Below are positions 25,724-34,318 of a stretch of 64,000 nt of DNA, one piece after another (positions within the stretch are counted from its first letter, which is position 1; each line of letters opens with the position of its first letter). The notes beneath the pieces are model-generated. The model was not told where the DNA came from. It saw only the letters and a list, made by a program, of their open reading frames with translations, and searched no databases. Made by a program: the position numbers and the translations under genes. Origin of the DNA: Actibacterium lipolyticum (GTDB lineage Bacteria > Pseudomonadota > Alphaproteobacteria > Rhodobacterales > Rhodobacteraceae); contig NZ_FXYE01000002.1 in assembly GCF_900184935.1 (NCBI RefSeq), positions 186,001 to 250,000 on the forward strand. The letters are read 5' to 3'.

Positions 25724-26404
25724 ATGGCTGATCCTAAAAACAAAAATGCCGAACCACGTCACGGGCATGGCGTCTATGACCGCCTGTTGGATGACATCCG
25801 CACCGGCGCATTGGGCCCTGGTGATCGCCTGCTTGAAACGGAACTGGCCGAACGGTTGAACATCAGCCGCACGCCCGTGCGCGAAGCATTGCGCCAACTG
25901 GAAGCCGACGGTTTGGTGACCCATGTCCCACGCGTTGGGGCCGCGATCCGCAGCTTGGATTATTCCGAGGTGATGGAGCTTTATGAGATGCGCGCCGTTC
26001 TGGAAAGCACCGCCGCCCGGATGGCTGCAAGGGCTGCCTCGGACATCGAAATCGCAGAGCTGGAAGAGATCAACGCAGAGCTTGCCACCGCCACCAACGA
26101 TGCCAACCGCGCGTACGAATTGAACCGGCAATTCCATCGCACATTGCTGGACGCCGCCAAGAACCGTTTCTTGGTGAAATCAACCAATGCTTTGCAAAAG
26201 ACACTTCTGATCCTTGGCACCTCGACCCTTGCGGAAGTTTCGCGGGCAGAAGAAGCGGTGGCAGAACACGCCACGATTTTGAAGGCCCTGCGCGCGCGTG
26301 ACGGTGCCGCCGCCGAGGCCGCGATGCGCCAACACATGGAAAGCTCGCACCGGGTTCGTCTGCGCCAGCTACGCACCCGCCCGGATGATGAAACGGGCGC
26401 GTAG
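25724..26404 (+). CDS. GntR-family (FCD) transcriptional regulator
   Basis: A 226-residue regulator: N-terminal winged HTH (about residues 15-80; VYDRLLDDIRTGALGPGDRL, LAERLNISRTPVREALRQLEADGLV) and a C-terminal all-helical FCD ligand domain (YEMRAVLESTAARMAARAA; NRQFHRTLLDAAKNRF; EHATILKALRARDG; MRQHMESSHRVRL), with the Asp/His metal-site pattern of the family. It is divergent from the AbrB-type membrane gene and probably regulates it through the TGTATACA site. Convergent with hmuV, 8 bp apart. The effector is unknown, typically a carboxylate. Confidence 0.92.
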   Translation: MADPKNKNAEPRHGHGVYDRLLDDIRTGALGPGDRLLETELAERLNISRTPVREALRQLEADGLVTHVPRVGAAIRSLDYSEVMELYEMRAVLESTAARMAARAASDIEIAELEEINAELATATNDANRAYELNRQFHRTLLDAAKNRFLVKSTNALQKTLLILGTSTLAEVSRAEEAVAEHATILKALRARDGAAAEAAMRQHMESSHRVRLRQLRTRPDDETGA

Positions 26405-26412
26405 CTAAGGTG

Positions 26413-27210
26413 TTAGTGGCCCATCGTGGGCTGCGATGCAGAATGGGGCAGCAAGAACGTTCCACCGAAGGGCGGCATCGTGTTCACCCGCAAACTGCAC
26501 CCATACGCCGTTGAGAGCGTCTGATTGTTCAGCACCTCGTCTACCGGACCACTGCCTGCGACCTGACCGTTGCACATCATCGTGACGCTGTCGGCAAACA
26601 TCGCCGTCAGGTTCAGATCATGCATCACCGCAATCACCCCGCCCCCGCGTTTGGCGTATTGCTGGACAAGCTGCATCACCTTCAACTGATGGCCGATATC
26701 AAGGCTGGCGACGGGTTCATCCAACAACAACCAGCGTGGCACTCCATCGACGACGGGTTCCCAGACTTGGGTCAGAATGCGCGCCAACTGCACCCGCTGC
26801 TGTTCGCCGCCTGACAGTTCTTGGTAGAACCGGTTGGCAAACCCATGCAGCCCCACAGCATCAAGCGCCTGCGTCGGCAACCGCGTATTCCCCGCTGACA
26901 GGCCAGCCGTTAAGCCAAGGCGGACCACCTCTATTGCCGTGAACGGAAACGCCAAGACTGCGGCTTGTGGCAACACGCCCCGCATCGCGGCCAATTCCCA
27001 ACCCTTCAAAGATTGCGTGTCCTGCCCGTTGATCGCGATTTCGCCGGAATATTCGGCATCGCCCGTCAACGCGCGCAGCAACGTGGTTTTGCCAGACCCG
27101 TTAGGGCCAACAATCGCCGTCAACTCGCCCGCGCGGGCGGTGAACCCCACGTGGTGCAAGATTTGCTTGCGACCAAGGGAAACAACGACATTTTTTGCCT
27201 CAAACATCAT
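26413..27210 (-). CDS. hmuV: haem ABC transporter ATP-binding protein
   Basis: A 265-residue ABC ATPase for periplasm-to-cytosol haem transport. Walker A GPNGSGKTT, signature LSGGEQQRVQLARIL, Walker B WLLLDEPVASLD and H-loop IAVMHDLN are complete. The ATG at 27210 overlaps the hmuU stop (ATGA; a second ATG follows directly). Last gene of hmuS-hmuT-hmuU-hmuV. Confidence 0.93.
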   Translation of the reverse strand: MMFEAKNVVVSLGRKQILHHVGFTARAGELTAIVGPNGSGKTTLLRALTGDAEYSGEIAINGQDTQSLKGWELAAMRGVLPQAAVLAFPFTAIEVVRLGLTAGLSAGNTRLPTQALDAVGLHGFANRFYQELSGGEQQRVQLARILTQVWEPVVDGVPRWLLLDEPVASLDIGHQLKVMQLVQQYAKRGGGVIAVMHDLNLTAMFADSVTMMCNGQVAGSGPVDEVLNNQTLSTAYGCSLRVNTMPPFGGTFLLPHSASQPTMGH

Positions 27211-28283
27211 AGGTCAACCAGCCCCCGTCGCCGTAGAAGAATCCAAAGAAAGATCGGTGCGCCCAAGACGGCGGTAACGATACCGATGGGCAGTTCCGCT
27301 GGCGCGATGATCGTGCGGCTGATCACGTCGGCCAACAGCAACATGCTGCCGCCCAAAAGCGCGGCGTTTGGTAACAGCGCTTGATGATCCGGCCCCGTCG
27401 CCAACCGCAACAGGTGTGGCACCACGATGCCGACAAACCCGATGCCACCCGACACCGCCACAGCAGCGCCCGTCGCCCCCGCAACGGCCAAAATGGCGAT
27501 GCTTTTGAGCCGCTGAACGGGAATACCCATATGGCCCGCCGATGCCTCGCCCAGCGCCAAGGCGTTTAGACCGCGCGCGAGAAATGGAGCACCAAGGACG
27601 GCAATACAGATGATCGGCCCGGCGGCCAGAACCTTTGCCCAAGTCGCACCCGCAAGCGAACCCAAGCTCCAGAATGTCAGGTCGCGCAATTGTTGATCGT
27701 CGGCCATATAGGTCACCGTGCCGCCTGCTGCGCCGGCCAAGGCCCCCATTGCGATCCCCGCCAACAGCATCGTCGCGACCGAGGTCCGCCCATGCCGCGT
27801 TGAAACACGATACAGGATCATCGTCGCCACCCACGCCCCGATGAACGCAGCGAACGAAACCAGATAGCTGCCCGCCCAGTCGCGCAGCGCCACAGGAAGC
27901 ATACCGCCCAGCACAATCGCAGTGATCGCGCCTAAACCGCCCCCGGCGCTGACACCAACCAGCCCCGGGTCGGCCAAGGGATTGCGAAACAGCCCCTGCA
28001 TCACCGCACCGGAAACCGCCAAAGCCGCCCCGACGAGTATGCCCAAGATTACCCGTGGCAGACGAATATCAAACAGGATCACACGATCCATCCGCGACAG
28101 CTCCCGCCCGGCCAGCAGATCGCCCAGCGCGGACCAAAGCGAAGTGCCGGATGCCCCGTAAGTCAGGCTAAGAAGCGAGGCCGCCGCCAGCAGCAGGCTC
28201 AGCCCCATTGTCGCGCGCCGCGCGATGACACGCCGGTCAAGCGGCACGTCGGGCTGTCGGGGGATATCAGTTATGCTCACCAC
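27207..28283 (-). CDS. hmuU: haem ABC transporter permease, FecCD family
   Basis: A 358-residue permease with about ten membrane helices. Diagnostic segments: LPRVILGILVGAALAVSGAVMQGLFRNPLADPGLVGVSAGGGLGA, the TGAAVAVSGGIGFVGIVVPHLLRL stretch and the LGAPIFLWILLRRR C-terminus. GTG 28283 is preceded by GGGGGG at 9 bp. It lies 6 bp after hmuT and overlaps hmuV. Confidence 0.94.
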   Translation of the reverse strand: MVSITDIPRQPDVPLDRRVIARRATMGLSLLLAAASLLSLTYGASGTSLWSALGDLLAGRELSRMDRVILFDIRLPRVILGILVGAALAVSGAVMQGLFRNPLADPGLVGVSAGGGLGAITAIVLGGMLPVALRDWAGSYLVSFAAFIGAWVATMILYRVSTRHGRTSVATMLLAGIAMGALAGAAGGTVTYMADDQQLRDLTFWSLGSLAGATWAKVLAAGPIICIAVLGAPFLARGLNALALGEASAGHMGIPVQRLKSIAILAVAGATGAAVAVSGGIGFVGIVVPHLLRLATGPDHQALLPNAALLGGSMLLLADVISRTIIAPAELPIGIVTAVLGAPIFLWILLRRRGLVDL

Positions 28284-28289
28284 CCGATG

Positions 28290-29162
28290 TCACCCCCCGT
28301 AAAGCGCTGTGTTCAGATCGGCGATGGCATCCGCCGTGCGCGGGCCAAAGCCAAGCATGTAGAGCCCGTTCATACGCACCAGCGCACGGTTTTCCGCGGC
28401 AGGCGTGGTTGCGATGGCTGGCATCGCGAACAGCTCTTCCGTCATAGCTTCGTGATTTACACCCCGCGCCATCATCAGGATCACTTCGGGCGCGGCAACG
28501 CTGATTGCCTCGTCCGTCAGTGGCTTATACCCCTCAAAACCAGAAACGGAGTTCACGCCCCCTGCCATACGGATAATCGCATCCGCCGCAGTGTTTTCGC
28601 CCGACGCCAAGATACGGCCGCCTTGGGTGCTTAGGATAAACAACACGCGCTTCTTATCGGCATCGGGAATGGCACCCGCTGCACCTTCGGCTTGTAATAT
28701 CTGCGCGTCCACCTGCCCAGCCAACTGTTGCGCCGCATCGCTGACGCCCAGCGCCTGACCGACCGCCAAAATTTTATCGTACACCCCTTGCCGCGAGTAT
28801 GCCTCTGGGACAGTGGTGAACGATATATCGGCATCCTGCAAAACAGCGATGGTTTCCGGCGGGCCTGCACCTTCTTCAGCAATAATCATACCGGGGTTAA
28901 CCGAAAGCACCCCTTCGGGTGACAGCGCACGCATATAGCCCACATCAGGAAGCCGCACCGCCGCCGCCGGAAAACTGGAGGTCGTGTCACGGGCGACCAA
29001 CCGATCCTCTTGACCCAGCGCATAGACGATTTCGGTAATTGACCCACCGATGGACAGCACCCGCGATGTATCCACCTTGGGGTCTTGGGCTTGGCTTCCG
29101 GTGACACCGGCAGTCAGCGCCCCAAGGAACAGTATCGCACTTAGATGCGTCGCCCGGATCAT
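28290..29162 (-). CDS. hmuT: periplasmic haem-binding protein
   Basis: A 290-residue cluster A-type binding protein. Signal peptide MIRATHLSAILFLGALTAGVTGSQAQ; mature part VLSIGGSITEIVYALGQEDRLVARDTTSSFPAAAVRLPDVGYMRALSPEGVLSVNP is the typical HmuT/BtuF N-lobe, with Tyr in the GYMR motif that ligates haem iron in HmuT/ShuT. ATG 29162 overlaps the hmuS stop (ATGA). It delivers haem to HmuUV. Confidence 0.93.
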   Translation of the reverse strand: MIRATHLSAILFLGALTAGVTGSQAQDPKVDTSRVLSIGGSITEIVYALGQEDRLVARDTTSSFPAAAVRLPDVGYMRALSPEGVLSVNPGMIIAEEGAGPPETIAVLQDADISFTTVPEAYSRQGVYDKILAVGQALGVSDAAQQLAGQVDAQILQAEGAAGAIPDADKKRVLFILSTQGGRILASGENTAADAIIRMAGGVNSVSGFEGYKPLTDEAISVAAPEVILMMARGVNHEAMTEELFAMPAIATTPAAENRALVRMNGLYMLGFGPRTADAIADLNTALYGG

Positions 29163-30214
29163 GACGCGCCCCCCTCTTCCAGCGTTTCAAGGCTTTCTAC
29201 CAATGCGCCCCATTGTGGGCGGCTGTCGCGCGTTTCCGTGCGTCGTCCGAAGACTTGGAAGATAAGCGCGCCGTCTTTGTCGAACGCCTCTACCGAAATG
29301 GCAGGGCCGCGTTGTGTGGGTTTATCCACCGCCCACACCTCTGCCACGTGGTCCAGCCGCAGGTGCAGGTTGAAACGAGGGTCCAGCACGTTTTGCCAAG
29401 GCCCCATAGGTTTCAGTGTTTCGATCGGTCCGCCGTGGATCTGGATACAGCCCTTGTTCCCGACAAAGACCATTACCTCCATGTCGGTCGCCGCAACGCC
29501 CAACAGCATTTGATTGATCGCCGCCGGTGCCAGTGGCCGCACATAGGGCGCACCCACAATACGGTAAGCCCCCAAACGGTTCATCTTTAGCTTGGACGTT
29601 AGGCGCATGAATTGGTGGGTGTCGGTCATCCCCGCCCATTCTTTGCGCAGGATATCCAACTTTGACACATCCGCCTTCGGCGTTTCGGCAGGCTTACGGG
29701 GCTGGCATTCAATGACTTGGCTTGTATCCCCTAGGGCCAACTGTTCAACAACGCCGGACCACGCCGATATGTTAGAGGTTTCGCGCAAGTATATCTTGTG
29801 AACCGCATCCCCCGCCGCATCAAACACTTGAAGGCTGCGGCGGACACCGATGTCTGTCTCTTTTTCGACCGCGAAGGCGCTGACCCAGTGCGAGGGGAAG
29901 ATACGCAGGTCAATCTCTTCGGCCAGCACCATCGACGCATGTGGGCCCGACCGGTAATTGGAATAGGCCCCGACCCGTTCGTTCACGCAGCTAATATTGC
30001 GCGTCAGGGCCATCACCTCTCCCAGTGTGGGAACAAGCCCCATGATCTGATCAGGATGGGCCGAAATTCGCGAAACGCCTTGCCCGACATGGGCGGCCAA
30101 AAGCTGCGCTTCGCTTATCTTAAGCTGATCGGCAAGATCGCGTTCCCGCAGTTTATTGTGTTCTACCCGCGCTTCACGAATTTCCGCTGGAGATGGGCAT
30201 GTGGAAAGGGCCAT
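29159..30214 (-). CDS. hmuS: haem-degrading / haem-trafficking protein, HemS/HmuS family
   Basis: A 351-residue cytosolic protein with two tandem repeats of the HemS fold. The haem-handling core includes AHVGQGVSRISAHPDQIMGLVPTLGEVMALTRN near the N-terminus and the second-half block VMVFVGNKGCIQIHGGPIETLKPMGPWQNVLDPRFNLHL. It accepts or degrades imported haem. ATG 30214 is preceded by GAGGCGGCGA. First gene of the minus-strand haem operon, divergent from the receptor gene over 226 bp, so iron control may be shared. Confidence 0.92.
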   Translation of the reverse strand: MALSTCPSPAEIREARVEHNKLRERDLADQLKISEAQLLAAHVGQGVSRISAHPDQIMGLVPTLGEVMALTRNISCVNERVGAYSNYRSGPHASMVLAEEIDLRIFPSHWVSAFAVEKETDIGVRRSLQVFDAAGDAVHKIYLRETSNISAWSGVVEQLALGDTSQVIECQPRKPAETPKADVSKLDILRKEWAGMTDTHQFMRLTSKLKMNRLGAYRIVGAPYVRPLAPAAINQMLLGVAATDMEVMVFVGNKGCIQIHGGPIETLKPMGPWQNVLDPRFNLHLRLDHVAEVWAVDKPTQRGPAISVEAFDKDGALIFQVFGRRTETRDSRPQWGALVESLETLEEGGAS

Positions 30215-30307
30215 TCGCCGCCTCTTTTTTCTAGGTTGAATAAGATGGCTACGGGGCGCGCACCGCCCATGGCTTAAAAGATAGCGCTTCTGGGCTATCC
30301 TTTATTC

Positions 30308-30336
30308 TTGACACTTTTAGTCAGTCTTTATACGAA
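30308..30336 (+). promoter_or_regulatory. probable promoter of the haem receptor operon
   Basis: TTGACA (30308-30313), 17 bp, TACGAA (30331-30336); TATACG at 30329 is an alternative -10. The -35 is embedded in the imperfect inverted repeat TTGAC-acttTT-AGTCAG, which resembles the sites of iron-responsive regulators in Rhodobacterales; that regulatory reading is tentative. Confidence 0.45.
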
Positions 30337-30440
30337 ACTCAAGTCGGAAGCATCAGCGACCGAAAAAATCCAAGAAACACGACACCGCGCCAGCCCATGC
30401 GAGCATCAGGTGAATTGCTTGCAACAAAGGGGACGGGCTC

Positions 30441-32411
30441 ATGCGGATGACCCAAATAAAACGAATACTAATGGGCACAGCGTCGTGTCTGGCGGTGGTT
30501 GCCTCTGCGCAATCGGTCAGCGCACAGGATACAGGTGACGGCTATCTTGGCGTGCTGCTTCTGGGCGAAAACAAGCGCGACATTCAAACAGACGTCGCCA
30601 CCGCCATCACCACTGTCGATGAAGAAGAGATTCGTGACCGCCAAGCGGGCACCATATCGGAACTGATCGACTCGGTTCCCGGTGTGAACCTTGTGAACGG
30701 CGCAACAGCCGCGGGCGCGGGTATCAACATTCGTGGCTTTGGTGCAAACGGCACCTACGGGACCGACCAGAAAGTTCTGATCCGTGTTGATGGCGTTACC
30801 CGGGGCAGCGAAGAGTTGTACCGGATCGGCAACCAACTTTACACTGACCCCTTCCTTTACAAAGAAGTGTCGGTCATTCGCGGCACTGTCGGGTCGTTCG
30901 AATACGGTTCTGGCGTTGTGGGCGGTTCCGTACAGCTTGTCACCAAAGACGCATCTGACCTGACCGGTGGCGAACCGGGGTTCAAGTTCCGCCAAGCACT
31001 TGAGTTTGAGACGAATGGCGATGGCATTACCAGTTCCTCCATCCTTGCATGGCAACCGACCGAGGATCTGGAATTTTTGGCCAACTACACCCGCCGCACC
31101 TTGGGCATTCAGGATGACGGCAGTGGCAACCTGATCAACCCGGATGCCGGCGATGTGGATGACCCATCATACCTGTTGAAGGGAAAGTATACATTCGGGG
31201 CGAACCGCGATCAGTCCCTGACCTTTGCCTATTCCGATACAGACTCTGACCAACGTGATGTTCCCTATGACGCCTTCGCACGGCTGGACTTTGGCAATGT
31301 CGACCGCACAATCAGAAATAAAACGGCTGAGCTGACTTACCGGTACAACCCGGTTCAGAACGACCTGATCGATCTGTCCGTAACGCTTAGCTATTCGGAC
31401 GAGGTGATCACCAACGACGCGATCACTCCCGGTTCTTCGCTGCTGGATGCGGATCACCAATACGAAACCACCGCACTTTCGTTTCGCAACACGTCGTTGT
31501 TCGACACCGGGGCCGTGTCACACGACCTGCGCACAGGGTTGGAATTCATTCAGCGGGATCGGCTGGATGCCTATGCGGCATACGGTGGCGTAGATGACCG
31601 GATTGCCCTGTTTGCCGTTGATGACATGACAATCGCGGAAAACCTGACCCTGACACCCGCGCTGCGTTACGAAACCTCGCATGTCGAAGGGTCCACCGCG
31701 CCAAATGACGGCACCTATGACAATGACGCGCTGATGGGCGGCCTTTCGGCCCGTTATGCGTTTGGCAACGGCTTCGCGGTCTTCGGCAGCGCGGCCTATA
31801 CCGAAAACCTGCCGATCATCGATGACCTGAACAACTCAGATTACATGGAACAGCCTGAAAAATCGCGCACCTTTGAGGTTGGCGCATCTTTCCGGCGCGC
31901 GGACCTGTTTGCAGATGGGGATGTCTTTGCAATTAAGGCAAACCTTTATCAAACGGCGCTGTGGGATGTGACGTCATATTCAGGCACCGAAAGCGTTGAT
32001 ACCAAAGGCCTAGAGTTGGAGGCATCTTACAGCCACAACGCCGGTTACTATGTTGATCTGAATACCAACATCGCGCGGGGCAAAGGATCCGATAGCGACG
32101 GCGTCAAAACCTACTGGGACGGCGTTCCGGCGGACAGCCTACGCGTGACCTTCGGCAAAACCTTCGGCGAAGAATTGGATCTAAGCTGGGAAGTTGTCGC
32201 CAATGACGGCATGACCCGCACGGATAATCCAAGCGCCGGATTTGCAGCGCATAACCTGCGCGCCACATACGTTCCGCAAAGCGGCGTTCTGGAAGGAACC
32301 GAAGTGCGCTTCGGGGTCGAAAACGTCTTTGACCGCCAGTACCAACCGCATCTTTGGACCCGCGCAGCGCCGGGCCGGAACTTCAAGCTTACGCTCGCCA
32401 GAACCTTCTGA
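30441..32411 (+). CDS. TonB-dependent haem/haemoglobin receptor
   Basis: A 656-residue outer-membrane receptor. Signal peptide about residues 1-30 (ending SVSAQ), plug domain (GTISELIDSVPGVNLVNGATAAGAGINIRGFG; VSVIRGTVGSFEYGSGVVGGSV), and a 22-strand-type barrel ending RAAPGRNFKLTLARTF, with terminal Phe. Placement next to hmuSTUV and exbBD-tonB indicates haem uptake. The FRAP/NPNL box of HemR-type receptors is not recognisable: the equivalent region reads YTENLPIIDDL. ATG 30441 follows AAAGGGGACGGG; ATG 30447 is possible. Confidence 0.9.
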   Translation: MRMTQIKRILMGTASCLAVVASAQSVSAQDTGDGYLGVLLLGENKRDIQTDVATAITTVDEEEIRDRQAGTISELIDSVPGVNLVNGATAAGAGINIRGFGANGTYGTDQKVLIRVDGVTRGSEELYRIGNQLYTDPFLYKEVSVIRGTVGSFEYGSGVVGGSVQLVTKDASDLTGGEPGFKFRQALEFETNGDGITSSSILAWQPTEDLEFLANYTRRTLGIQDDGSGNLINPDAGDVDDPSYLLKGKYTFGANRDQSLTFAYSDTDSDQRDVPYDAFARLDFGNVDRTIRNKTAELTYRYNPVQNDLIDLSVTLSYSDEVITNDAITPGSSLLDADHQYETTALSFRNTSLFDTGAVSHDLRTGLEFIQRDRLDAYAAYGGVDDRIALFAVDDMTIAENLTLTPALRYETSHVEGSTAPNDGTYDNDALMGGLSARYAFGNGFAVFGSAAYTENLPIIDDLNNSDYMEQPEKSRTFEVGASFRRADLFADGDVFAIKANLYQTALWDVTSYSGTESVDTKGLELEASYSHNAGYYVDLNTNIARGKGSDSDGVKTYWDGVPADSLRVTFGKTFGEELDLSWEVVANDGMTRTDNPSAGFAAHNLRATYVPQSGVLEGTEVRFGVENVFDRQYQPHLWTRAAPGRNFKLTLARTF

Positions 32412-32431
32412 GCGTAAAGGAGACACCCGTC

Positions 32432-32890
32432 ATGTTTACACCACTCCCTCGTCGCGCGACCCATCTGGTGCTTGTATTTTTCTGTGCTTCCCTCATGAGT
32501 GTTGGTTCGGGTTTCGCGGCTGGTGAAAACGTTCCCAAACCGGCGGGTGTCTCAATCGAACTTAATGCACTGGACGAACAGTCCGGTGCGTGCCGCATCA
32601 GTTTTCTGGTCGAAAACCGGTATGGCGAAGACATCGGTCAGGCGGTTTATGAAACCGTGCTTTTCAACCCACAGGGACAAGTCGCGCGTCTGACCCTGTT
32701 TGATTTCCAATCGCTTCCGTCGCAACGCCCGCGCGTGCGCCAGTTTCAGATCGACGGGCTTGCCTGTAACGATATCGGGCGCATCCTGATCAATGGCGCG
32801 GATACCTGTACGGGCGATGGATTGCCGCCAAACGCCTGCCAAGACGGGCTTGATCTGAAATCCGTCACCATGGTGGAGCTGGTCGGATGA
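32432..32890 (+). CDS. secreted four-cysteine protein in the haem-uptake operon
   Basis: A 152-residue protein with a signal peptide (PLPRRATHLVLVFFCASLMSVGSGFAA, about residues 4-30) and a mature part with four Cys (SGACRIS, GLACNDI, ADTCTGD, PNACQDG) that could form two disulphides. I do not recognise a named domain. ATG 32432 follows AAAGGAGA, and the stop overlaps exbB (ATGA), so it belongs to the receptor-exb-tonB operon. A periplasmic accessory role in haem transport is inferred from position only. Confidence 0.8.
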   Translation: MFTPLPRRATHLVLVFFCASLMSVGSGFAAGENVPKPAGVSIELNALDEQSGACRISFLVENRYGEDIGQAVYETVLFNPQGQVARLTLFDFQSLPSQRPRVRQFQIDGLACNDIGRILINGADTCTGDGLPPNACQDGLDLKSVTMVELVG

Positions 32891-33555
32891 CCGCGCTTGC
32901 CCAGCTTCAATCCAAGCTTACCCAGATCTATGACCTTGGCGGCCCAGTCGTGGCCGTGCTGTTGTTCATTTCAGCCGTGACGCTGTCAGTGGTTCTGTAC
33001 AAGCTTTGGCAATATCAAGCCGCAGGTGTCGGGCGGCACAAGGCGCTAAGCCACGCCATCGCGGCCTGGGATCGCGGCGACCGTGTGGGCGCAAAGGCGC
33101 ATTTGGACCGCAGCAAAAGCTACCTTGCACCGGTGGTTGGCATGGTCTTTGCCGCCCGCGACACGGCGACAGTCCCGCTCTCTGACCGGGTGGATGCCGA
33201 AGCGACCGAATGCTTTGCCAAGCTGGAACGTGGGCTGGGCCTGTTGGATGTCGTTGCACAGCTGGCCCCGCTTCTTGGCCTGTTTGGCACCGTTCTGGGA
33301 ATGATCAAAGCCTTCCAAACCATGCAGGACGCAGGCGCGTCGGTTGATCCATCGCTGCTGGCGGGCGGCATCTGGGTCGCCCTGCTGACCACGGCTGCGG
33401 GTTTGGCCGTTGCCATGCCCACATCCCTGATCCTTGCATGGTTCGAAGGCCGGATGGAACGGGAACGCGTTTTTGCCAACCGTGTTCTGCGCACCGCCTT
33501 TGCCCCCGAAGGCCAAGCAGAACACCAACGCGTACAGGCCCTTCATGGCACTTAA
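32887..33555 (+). CDS. exbB: MotA/TolQ/ExbB proton channel protein
   Basis: A 222-residue inner-membrane protein with three helices: about residues 20-40 (VAVLLFISAVTLSVVLY), 115-140 (LDVVAQLAPLLGLFGTVLGMIKAF) and 155-180 (WVALLTTAAGLAVAMPTSLIL). The LAPLLGLFGTVLGMI and LTTAAGLAVAMP motifs line the ExbB pore. It energises TonB with the two ExbD proteins encoded next. Overlaps exbD by 11 bp. Confidence 0.93.
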   Translation: MTALAQLQSKLTQIYDLGGPVVAVLLFISAVTLSVVLYKLWQYQAAGVGRHKALSHAIAAWDRGDRVGAKAHLDRSKSYLAPVVGMVFAARDTATVPLSDRVDAEATECFAKLERGLGLLDVVAQLAPLLGLFGTVLGMIKAFQTMQDAGASVDPSLLAGGIWVALLTTAAGLAVAMPTSLILAWFEGRMERERVFANRVLRTAFAPEGQAEHQRVQALHGT

Positions 33556-33922
33556 GCTGAAACAACGGCGACGGCGGAAGCTTTCGATGACCTCGCTCAT
33601 CGATGTGATCTTCTTGCTGTTACTGTTTTTCATGCTTTCTTCGACCTTTTCGAAATTCGGCGAGGTAGAGCTTTCCGCCGCCAACAGCGGTGGCGGCGAC
33701 ACCAACGCGACACGGCTGTTTTTAAAAGTGTCCGCCGATACGCTGAACCTGAATGGCGCGCCGGTCGCGATGGCAGCGCTGCGCGATCAGGTATCAGGCG
33801 GGACGGCTGGCGCGACCGTCGTCTTGGTCAGCTTGGCGCAAACCGCCAACTCTCAGCGTTTGGTCGACGTGCTGGCCGCTTTGCGCGGTCTGAAAGACGT
33901 TGATGTCTTGGTGATGGGCTAA
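33545..33922 (+). CDS. exbD: ExbD biopolymer transport protein (canonical)
   Basis: A 125-residue protein with a basic N-terminus, one membrane helix and a periplasmic domain. The helix reads MTSLIDVIFLLLLFFMLSSTF, with Asp20 at the position of the essential protonatable Asp25 of E. coli ExbD. ATG 33545 overlaps the end of exbB; longer in-frame extension lies inside exbB. Paired with a second, variant ExbD 3 bp downstream. Confidence 0.92.
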   Translation: MALKLKQRRRRKLSMTSLIDVIFLLLLFFMLSSTFSKFGEVELSAANSGGGDTNATRLFLKVSADTLNLNGAPVAMAALRDQVSGGTAGATVVLVSLAQTANSQRLVDVLAALRGLKDVDVLVMG

Positions 33923-33925
33923 GCC

Positions 33926-34318
33926 ATGCTGACACGCCGAAGCAAACGCACAAAGGGCGAACCGACAATCGCGCTGATCAACATCGTCTTTCTGATGCTG
34001 GTGTTTTTCATGGTCGCGGGCACGCTTGCCGCCCCGCTTGATGGTGAGCTGAACTTGATAGAGACCGCAGGCCTTGAGGGGCGCGAACCGCCCGACACAT
34101 TGGTCGTTCACCCCGATGGGCGGCTATCGCTGCGGGGTAAGACCGTGGTCTCGGTCGCAGAGTTCCTGTCCTCCCTACCGGCGGAACTGCGGACGAAAGA
34201 CATTCGCGTCGTTCCCGACAAAGCGCTTCCTGCCCGTGACCTTCTGCGCATCGCGGCAGAGCTGCGCCAAGGCGGCGCTGCGCGGGTGATGGTTGTGTCG
34301 CAAAGGGCGCTGCCATGA
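33926..34318 (+). CDS. second ExbD-like protein lacking the membrane aspartate
   Basis: A 130-residue ExbD paralogue: basic N-terminus (MLTRRSKRTKGEPT), membrane helix IALINIVFLMLVFFMVAGTL, and a periplasmic domain (RLSLRGKTVVSVAEFL; IRVVPDKALPARDLLRIAAELRQGGAARVMVV). Aligned to ExbD, the LIDVIF motif is LINIVF here, so Asn19 replaces the proton-carrying Asp. It lies between exbD and tonB (ATGA overlap with tonB), suggesting a heterodimeric ExbD pair. A direct proton-relay role is unlikely unless another residue substitutes. Confidence 0.9.
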   Translation: MLTRRSKRTKGEPTIALINIVFLMLVFFMVAGTLAAPLDGELNLIETAGLEGREPPDTLVVHPDGRLSLRGKTVVSVAEFLSSLPAELRTKDIRVVPDKALPARDLLRIAAELRQGGAARVMVVSQRALP

